From positions 2,170,001 to 2,234,000 of the forward strand of contig NC_079241.1 in NCBI RefSeq assembly GCF_028009165.1: a stretch of DNA of 64,000 nt, in the 5' to 3' direction. A program made the position numbers and the translations under genes. Positions 57,761 to 64,000 of this stretch are shown one piece after another (position 1 is the first letter of the stretch; every line of letters begins with the position of its first letter). The stretch is from Akanthomyces muscarius. Taxonomy: Eukaryota > Ascomycota > Sordariomycetes > Hypocreales > Cordycipitaceae. The notes under the pieces are model-generated. The model made no database searches and was not told the origin of the DNA. It saw only the letters and a program-made list of their open reading frames with translations.

Positions 57761-59562
57761 TTTGATGTAGTTTTGGGTTTGTGTGAAGAGCGAGGAGATG
57801 GTTGGAGATGTGGAAGAAGTTGGCGAGGATGGAAGAAGCCTGTTCGTTAAAAAAGGTTGGTGTGAGAGAGTTGGAAAAGTTGGCGTGAGTGTTGTTTGCT
57901 GGAGAAGTGAGTAGTCGGTGTAAGTCTTGAGAGTGTGTGTGTGTGATGATGATCTAAAAAAAAAAGTTGTCCAACCTGGGAAGAGGCGACGTCTTATTAT
58001 ACTCGACGTCAATCCAATATCAAGCCGTGCATTATTCCATTGTTACCGGCCACGGGCTAAAATTAGGCATTTGCCATTAAGAGAGAGAGAATGAGAAGAT
58101 CCGCTGGGGATTGTCATGGATAGCCAGCGTGAGGTATGAGGAAATGGGGGGACGGGGAACGTGTGGTGCGCAGAGAGGCAGGCAATGTTCCACTCTACAA
58201 TCGCGAAGCAGCTGGCCTGTGGGCGGCCTGGACTTCCAGAAGGTGGTGCAGGGCCTTGGCAGGCAAAAATGCACTATATTTCACTGCAATTCTTTTTTTT
58301 TAGGGTTTTGGCAGCAAAGGGGGATGGGGTGGCGGCGAGTGGCGGAAGGGAGAGAGGTTGGGCGGCGCAGTGCGGTGTATGCAAGACAGCCTAGTAGTTG
58401 CCAATCCGTTCCAGAAGCCGGCAATGCGGGCAGATCTATAGCCCAGGGATGGTGATGAGAAAATGCACAGTGTGGCTGCAGGCAGCAAAGGTGGGCGGGC
58501 GCTACGCGAGACCAGAAGACGCATGCGATGGCGTATATAGCATTCCAGTCCAGGGCGGGCGGGTGGAGATGCGGCGTCGACGCAACGGTCAGGAAGAAAC
58601 CATTGATTTCAAGGAGAGTCAAAGTTTCAATAAAACTAACCGATCGCAAGTTTTCCCTGCGTCATGAAAGCTTGCTTTACATGATGTGCAGTCCTCAAGT
58701 TCCTGACGCAGTTGTGCAGCTTCTTTACTTTGAAGCGGGCTCTAGTACAGCAGCCAGCTTGATTACCGCAGGCTGCTAAGAATGCATTCCTACGCCGATC
58801 CGCGTCCGGCGTCCGGCGTCCGTCTCTTGACGCGTTGAGTGCTCGACAGATGATTTCCTCGTGCAGCCACGTCTCGCGGCAGGCAATTTGCACGCAATCT
58901 TGGCCATCACATTCTTTGCCGTCTGCTTCTATCAACCCGACATGCCATCTTTACCAAAGACGGGCTTCAGCTGAGCGCCGCGTTGTCTTGGATCCGTCCC
59001 GCGGACCTACAATGCCCTTGTTCCAGCTTTGGCGCGCCCCACACCGCGCCGTCGTCGCCGCTCCCGGCAGCGCAAGTCGGAGGGTTTGCATTTCTGAGTG
59101 TGTGCTGGCCACAGGCTGTCAAGCACCACGGCATATTACGACACAGGAAAAATTCGGTGCTTCCGCTATACCATTTCTATTCTCGCAAAAATTATACGCA
59201 TCGGTTTTTTTTGGCTGCCGCTCAGCAAAGTTCCCTACTTCGACCCGGGCCAGGTGCGATTTGATGGGTGGAGACGCTGCTGTCTGTTGGCCGGCAAGCC
59301 GTGTAAGCCGAATCCGGCCAAAAGACGTTTCGACCGCAACAAGTAAGTCGGGCACGAAAGCGTGGACAAGACGCCAAAAAAAAAAATTTGAAGCCGGAAG
59401 CTGTAGAGAAGCTCTCCTCCAGAGCTCGCAACGCTTTCTTAAAGTTCCTATAGTGACTGTAAAATCTATTCTCAACTTTCTCCACGTCGTTCACTCGCTA
59501 CATCCCGCGCTGTATAATACAAGCAACAGCTTTGCGCACGCGCCGTGCCACTCACCATCAAG
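57761..59562. other. intergenic region with promoters of divergent genes
   Basis: 1.8 kb between the GPI-type gene (leftward) and the PY-motif membrane protein gene (rightward). It contains a short GT run near 57935. Frames such as 58835-59566 have no domain, and no tRNA or other RNA gene was recognised. Confidence 0.4.
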
Positions 59563-60336
59563 ATGATCTTCTCACAGAGCCCCGTCATCTTCATCGCCTG
59601 TATCCTGGGCTTGGCGCTCTTCGCCATCCTCGTCTGGTTCGGCTTCTACCTTGTCCGCCACCGCCCCTACCTCGCCAAGCCCGTCGACGCCGAGCAGGCC
59701 CTCGACTGCATGCCCCGGCCGGCCCGCGGAGAGGTGCTCCCCGAGTACAGCCGGCAGAACCACCCGCCCGTCTACTGCGACGACGACCTCGCCTGCCCGC
59801 CCCCGTCGTACCAGGCCGTCTTCACGCGCCACTCTGCGCCGACGCCGGACGAGCTGCGCGTCCTCCACCGACGGCTCGAGAAGCTCCAGCGCCGCCGCCG
59901 ACGTCGCAGCGGCGGCGGCGACACGACCGCCGGCGAGACGGCCATTCGCGACTCCGAGATTCGCTGCCTCGCGCAGTGGATCGAGCGCCTGGAGATGCTG
60001 CGCGACGAGGAGGAGCAGGATGCCGGTCCCGCGCTGCCGGGCCGGCGCCGCACCGTGCGGCTCGTGCAGTCGGAGAGCGAGCCGGCGATGCTACTCTCGC
60101 GATCGGCCACCGTGCGTGGGTCATCTGCAGCTGCTGCGCAGCAGGGTTCGACTTTGGGGAGATCGGCTACAGAGCCCGGCTTGGTCTGTTTTGCGCCGTC
60201 GCGCGAGGTGGCACCCCCTCCGACGCCAATGGCAGCTCCGACGAGCCCAACTGCAGCAGAGATGGATCTTCAACTTGCCGAGCTGCGAGAGCAGCTCATG
60301 AGGGTGTTGCCAAGCGGGCCTTCCACAGAGCGATGA
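59563..60336 (+). CDS. single-pass membrane protein with two PY motifs, unknown function
   Basis: Intronless, 257 residues from the ATG at 59563 (ATCAAG-ATG). An ATG six codons upstream is less likely because it precedes the hydrophobic segment VIFIACILGLALFAILVWFGFYLV (about residues 8-31). The rest is cytosolic-looking. It has PPVY (in NHPPVYCDD) and PPSY (in CPPPSYQAV), both WW-domain ligands, then an Arg-rich helical segment, RRLEKLQRRRRRR, then SEIRCLAQWIERLEML. A Pro/Ser-rich tail and a short C-terminal helix follow. The layout resembles ART-like or Rcr1/Rcr2-type membrane adaptors of Rsp5 in having one membrane helix plus PY motifs. No ortholog was recognised. Confidence 0.78.
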   Translation: MIFSQSPVIFIACILGLALFAILVWFGFYLVRHRPYLAKPVDAEQALDCMPRPARGEVLPEYSRQNHPPVYCDDDLACPPPSYQAVFTRHSAPTPDELRVLHRRLEKLQRRRRRRSGGGDTTAGETAIRDSEIRCLAQWIERLEMLRDEEEQDAGPALPGRRRTVRLVQSESEPAMLLSRSATVRGSSAAAAQQGSTLGRSATEPGLVCFAPSREVAPPPTPMAAPTSPTAAEMDLQLAELREQLMRVLPSGPSTER

Positions 60337-60812
60337 TGATTGCAAGATTAATGGCAAAGGTACTGGGGCAAAGCCTTCACTTCAAAGTATATACTTTTGG
60401 CGACATGACATTTTTCTTTAATTCGGTACGGGAAAGAGGAGTCGGTGGTCAGGTCTATTTGGTGTAATTGGTGTAATTGGTGCAAGCGACGGCGAACCTG
60501 GTCTCAGCAGTATCAGCATCTACATTTTTTATCTTCTAATTTAATACGGTAATACACTAATCAAGCAATCAACTTGCCTCTTCCTCATTTATTCAACATT
60601 GGACTTTTTGAGCCATGTTAAACAGCTCCTGGCAGCCACTCACGCTACTTACACAGCAATCGCAACCCCACCATCGTCGAATCTATTACCCCACGGAAAC
60701 TGACGTAGTTCTCCGCTTCAGCTCCGACTCATGTCGACGCTCGCCTCCCTCCTCCCTCCTCCCACATCTCCTCCTCAAGCTCTCAAACTCTCTCCCACAG
60801 ACCAGAACCAAC
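60337..60812. promoter_or_regulatory. promoter region of the NmrA-like gene
   Basis: 476 bp with the 3' flank of the previous gene and a pyrimidine-rich leader before 60813. The same frame is open from 60615, but that part has no homology to the family. Confidence 0.4.
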
Positions 60813-61757
60813 ATGTCTGCGCCGCCCATTCAAAAAGTCTGCCTCGTCGGGGCCAACGGCTCCCTCGGCTCCGTCATCCTCGACGCGCTCGTCGCCGCCG
60901 GCACCTTTTCCGTGTCCGTCATGGTGCGCGCCACCTCGACGTCAACCCCCGCGCACGCCGCCGTCGTCACACGCATCCCCATCTCGCCCGACTTTGACGG
61001 CCCGGAGCTCGCGCGGCTGCTCGTCGGGCAGGACGCCGTCGTGGCCGCCTTCCCGCTCAAGGACGCCGGCCAGCACCTGCGCCTCGCCGAGGCCGCCTAC
61101 AAGGCCGGCGTGCGGCGCTACATCCCCGCCGACTACGGCTCCTGCGACGCGCGCAGCCCGCAGGCCCAGCGCCACCTGCAGCTCTACCGCGACAAGGCCG
61201 CCGTGCAGGCCCTCTGCGAGGCCCTCGCGGGCACCGCCGCCGCCGACGGCGTGCCGTTTACGTGGACCTCGATCGTCTCGGGCCACTTCTTCGACTGGGG
61301 CCTGCGCAACAACTACCTGCACCTCGACGTCAAGACGAAGAAGGCGCTGGTGCTCGACGCCGGCGTGACAAAGGCCTCGGCGTCGACGCTGCCGCGCGTG
61401 GCGGCGGCCGTGGTGCGCGTGCTGCAGCGGCACGAGCAGACGCGCAACCGCTTCGTCTTCGTGCAGAGCTTCTGTCCGACGCCGCTGGAGCTCGTCGCGG
61501 CGCTGGAGCGCGCGACGGGCGAGTCCTGGCACACGGCGCACGTCGACTCCAACGCGTACCTGGACCGCGAGACCAAGGCGCTCGCGGCGGGCGACGAGCA
61601 CGCCGTGCACAACATTGTCTTTGTGCTCGGCGCCGTCGACGCCGACTGGACGCGGCGCGACGAGTTTGCCATGGACCTGCTGGGCTTCGAGGACGAGAAC
61701 CTCGACGCCGTGGTCGGCAACGTGGTCAATGAGATGCGCCGCAATGGCTTGGCGTGA
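60813..61757 (+). CDS. NmrA-like / isoflavone-reductase-like NAD(P)-binding protein
   Basis: Intronless, 314 residues from the ATG at 60813 (CCAAC-ATG-TCT), which is 13 residues before the nucleotide-binding turn VGANGSLGS. After the Rossmann strand-turn-helix the typical blocks are MVRATSTST, GQDAVVAAFPL, AYKAGVRRYIPADYGS and WTSIVSGHFFDWGL. The YxxxK of classical SDRs is absent, as in atypical SDRs. It may reduce an aromatic or secondary-metabolite substrate or act as a redox sensor. GC content at codon third positions is extremely high here. Confidence 0.92.
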   Translation: MSAPPIQKVCLVGANGSLGSVILDALVAAGTFSVSVMVRATSTSTPAHAAVVTRIPISPDFDGPELARLLVGQDAVVAAFPLKDAGQHLRLAEAAYKAGVRRYIPADYGSCDARSPQAQRHLQLYRDKAAVQALCEALAGTAAADGVPFTWTSIVSGHFFDWGLRNNYLHLDVKTKKALVLDAGVTKASASTLPRVAAAVVRVLQRHEQTRNRFVFVQSFCPTPLELVAALERATGESWHTAHVDSNAYLDRETKALAAGDEHAVHNIVFVLGAVDADWTRRDEFAMDLLGFEDENLDAVVGNVVNEMRRNGLA

Positions 61758-62528
61758 GAATGTGGTTCTGCGACCCGGATGCTGCCAAAATAAGATACGA
61801 GCATGAGCACCAGACCGGATAGCTTGGCAAGATGAGTGCATGGTGCATGGCTATTGGCTTATGCTGCTCGGCTGGGGAAGCAAAAAGTGGCGAGCTGGTC
61901 TTTCAGCTGCAGCCGGTAAGTTTCCCAATGGAAGGATGGGCGTCATTGAAAAACGCACATGCCTCGTATTCGCCCTGGTTGCTAGTTCAGTTTCACGGCC
62001 GAGGTGACCGTTGGCCGGCGATCCGACAAGCTAGTTTAAAATATGCTTAAATGAGAGATTGACAGCAGTCGGGCCATTGGCAGCAAGACGAATGATCACT
62101 CATCCTCTGCCCGGCAGTCAAAACCAGCTTTTGATAATGTCTTTTTTTTTCCTTAGTTTGGGCTTTTAAATTGAACTTCTAAGCTCCTCGGAGGCTATTT
62201 CTCTATGAATCATTCCAGACCGGCCATCACCTAAACCAATCGCTCGTGCGCATGCACCCCTCACGCCAAGAGAGCTGATCATCCCCGTGTCTAGCACCGC
62301 AGTTCCCAACATCCGTTGCAGGAATACGGCACTAGCGCCTTATGGGGTCTTATTCCCTGACGACGGCTCTCTTGGCGTGCAGCCCAGACTAATATTAGCA
62401 TGCCGGTCCATGAATCGAGATTGGGTCGTGGCCAGGTATATAAGAGTCTCGGCCTCGACGGCAAGGACTTGCTTTAGTACAGCCCATCAAACTCTTACTT
62501 CGAAACAAAGTTGCCATCAATCTCCAAG
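61758..62528. other. promoter region of the small secreted protein gene
   Basis: 771 bp with no supported gene. A good TATA box is annotated separately. Long T run near 62143-62150. Confidence 0.4.
62437..62443 (+). promoter_or_regulatory. TATA box of the small secreted protein gene
   Basis: TATATAA 86 bp upstream of the start codon, at the expected place for a strongly inducible fungal promoter. Confidence 0.6.
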
Positions 62529-63016
62529 ATGAAGTTCTCTGCCGCTACTGTCGCTTCCGCTCTTGTCAGGTAAGACGCCCTCCATGTCCGTTGAAAAGTC
62601 CACTCATTTCTCAAGGCTGACGCACCATGCTATTTATACAGCCTTGTCGCTGCCGAGGCACCTTGTCCCACCATCACCACCAGCGCCGATGTGTGCAGCA
62701 CGTGCCTTGCCAATGCCTGCCTGGCCTACGAGACGGTGCATGTCCCCAGCGGCTGCGACGTGTCGACCGAGACGCTCAGCTATCCGTGCTCTGAGAGCAA
62801 GTGCCCTGGAGGGCGCTGCGGAGGTACGAGCTATGTATACGTCCACGAAGCTACTGCGACACCTACTGCCACCGATGGTCCTGCCTGCCGTGTAAGTCAT
62901 TGCTCTGCGAAAGGCCGTGGTCGTCCCAAGCCACCTCCTTGCTCAACAAAAGAAGATCCTTGCTGCACTGCCCACTTGATGTCAATCACCGCTAACCTGA
63001 CTTGCAGGCCAACTGA
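62529..63016 (+). CDS. small cysteine-rich secreted protein, 99 aa
   Basis: Exons 62529-62569, 62642-62891 and 63008-63016 (introns 72 and 116 nt) give 99 residues. The first intron interrupts the signal peptide MKFSAATVASALVSLVAAEA. The mature part has nine Cys: CPTITT, VCSTC, NACLA, SGC, YPC, SKCPGGRC and a final AC. The last exon encodes only Ala-Asn before the stop. If the second intron is not removed, translation continues a little further in the same frame. Effector-like or surface small secreted proteins of fungi have this size, but nothing here proves a role. The strong TATA box suggests high, regulated expression. Confidence 0.78.
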
Positions 63017-64000
63017 ATATACACCATGCACATCTGAAAGTGGTAATTACAACGGCTGGCGGGTGTTGAGTAGCGAACGAGGCTGGCCTACATCTGGATA
63101 GCTCCACTAGCTTCACTGAGAAAGGCTTGACGACCCGCCTTTACCATCTTTAATCTTTAATTAAATCTCAATGATCTGTCTAGTTCATTTTTTTGTGTGT
63201 ATCGATCTATTTTAAAATCCACATGCCACGGTGTCTTAGCTTGTGAGGCAGTGTCGCGGGTTATGAACAGCAGCACATGTGACTAGTTGCTAGTTACGAG
63301 GTATTGGGCACAACATCGGGCACCGCAACTCGATCAAGCGAGCCTATTTCTAGACGGGGCGACGTTTGCGCAGTCGCATCTCGTTTCGATTCAAAAGAGG
63401 TTAAACGTGTTCCAAATGAAGATTGCCACGTCTCCCCCCATAATTTTTTTCAACTGCCGGCGCTGTACCCAGTTGCCAGACCACGAGAGAGATCAGACCA
63501 ACGAAAACGAGAAGCTCGTAGCGAATCAGCTAGCGCCACGCCCGAGGCTGCCACACTAAAATAAAACAAAAAGCCTAAAAAAATATCGGGCGTTGCTGTT
63601 TGCCGCGTCGGCCGGCGACGTCATAGGCTGGTGCCAAGGCAAGGGTCGCCGGCTGGGAGGCGCAAAGCAAAGCAAAGCAAAGCAACGCAAAGCAAAGCCT
63701 CATCAAAGGCGAGGCGTTACGCCAATTTCGCCACGAAGCAGCATGAAACAATGACTCGAGACCCGCGGCGCGACCCCATGATGAGGCCACCACAAAGGCA
63801 AATTTGCGCTGCTCGGAGTGGCCTTGCTATTTTTTAATTTCCTTTTCATATTCCTTGTCTTGGTGTGCTGCGCGCGTGCCACTCGACAGGCGGCTCGCTT
63901 CCCCAGCACAGCCCCGGCGGCTGACGTCGCTGGCCCAGGTAGCAAAGCAATTTTGGAGATTTGCCTTGTTTCCCTTTCATTATGACCGGCAAAGCCATAA
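63017..64000. other. right end of window, no complete gene seen
   Basis: Nearly 1 kb. It includes a pentanucleotide repeat at 63662-63698. An ATG at 63982 is followed by only six codons before the window ends, so a gene start there can be neither supported nor excluded. Confidence 0.35.
63662..63698. repeat. (GCAAA)n pentanucleotide repeat
   Basis: About seven units of GCAAA, with one interruption (GCAAC), in non-coding sequence. Confidence 0.85.

Noticed and set aside
58835..59566. 243-codon open frame on the plus strand
   Set aside because: No domain, no signal peptide, and it overlaps the leader of the PY-motif gene. Several short alternative frames overlap it.
60942..61841. 299-codon open frame on the minus strand
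   Set aside because: Antisense to the very GC-rich NmrA-like gene. Arg/Val/His-rich low-complexity product.
63982..64000. Possible start of a gene running off the window
   Set aside because: Only an ATG and five further codons are visible, which is not enough evidence.

Overview
The window reads as genomic DNA of a filamentous ascomycete, most likely a sordariomycete of the order Hypocreales. The reasons are short GT-AG introns of about 48-116 nt, many with a recognisable branch site, GC-rich coding sequence, monocistronic genes on both strands, and families typical of such fungi: a Zn2Cys6 regulator, a Goodbye/NACHT/TPR STAND protein, a fungal SLATT protein, a secretory LIP lipase and a Sit1/MirB-type siderophore transporter. 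I cannot name the species. I support about 24 protein genes, one tRNA, and six decayed gene copies or fragments. No transposon, rRNA gene, CRISPR array, PKS or NRPS was seen.

Layout. 0.4-2.4 kb: a kinesin. 3.0 kb: a tiny beta-galactosidase relic. 4.1-4.5 kb: a small unknown protein. 4.5-7.5 kb: no gene seen. 7.5-12.6 kb: a frameshifted APH-family pseudogene, a 17-bp minisatellite, an intact APH-family gene, an NmrA N-terminal fragment and a secreted GH35 beta-galactosidase. 14.3-15.3 kb: an argininosuccinate lyase pseudogene. 16.1-17.8 kb: a secreted GH27 alpha-galactosidase.

17.9-30.5 kb is the most coherent block. It holds a 2,3-dihydroxybenzoate-type decarboxylase, a divergent Zn2Cys6 regulator, a salicylate-hydroxylase-type flavoprotein, an intradiol dioxygenase, a class III CoA-transferase and a 4-coumarate-CoA-ligase-like enzyme ending in a peroxisomal-type SKI tripeptide. 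The enzymes fit a route in which the CoA enzymes shorten or activate aromatic side chains, salicylate and 2,3-dihydroxybenzoate are both converted to catechol, and the ring is opened to muconate. The regulator sits in the middle, and CGGAT half-sites occur upstream of the cluster genes.

31.1-36.0 kb: tRNA-Asp(GTC) and a 1492-residue STAND (NLR-like) protein. 37.6-47.7 kb: a DJ-1/PfpI protein, a secreted lipase, a siderophore transporter, an epoxide hydrolase and a mitochondrial citrate carrier. 47.9-50.0 kb: a short mitochondrial-type protein divergent from a Bsd2/Ndfip-like adaptor. 50.7-54.9 kb: an F-box pseudogene, a SLATT-domain protein and an ankyrin-like remnant. 55.9-63.0 kb: a protein-L-isoaspartate methyltransferase, a GPI-type wall protein, a single-pass protein with two PY motifs, an NmrA-like reductase and a small cysteine-rich secreted protein.

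All exon structures were derived by hand from splice signals, phase and family continuity. Family assignments come from motifs recognised by eye, not from database searches.
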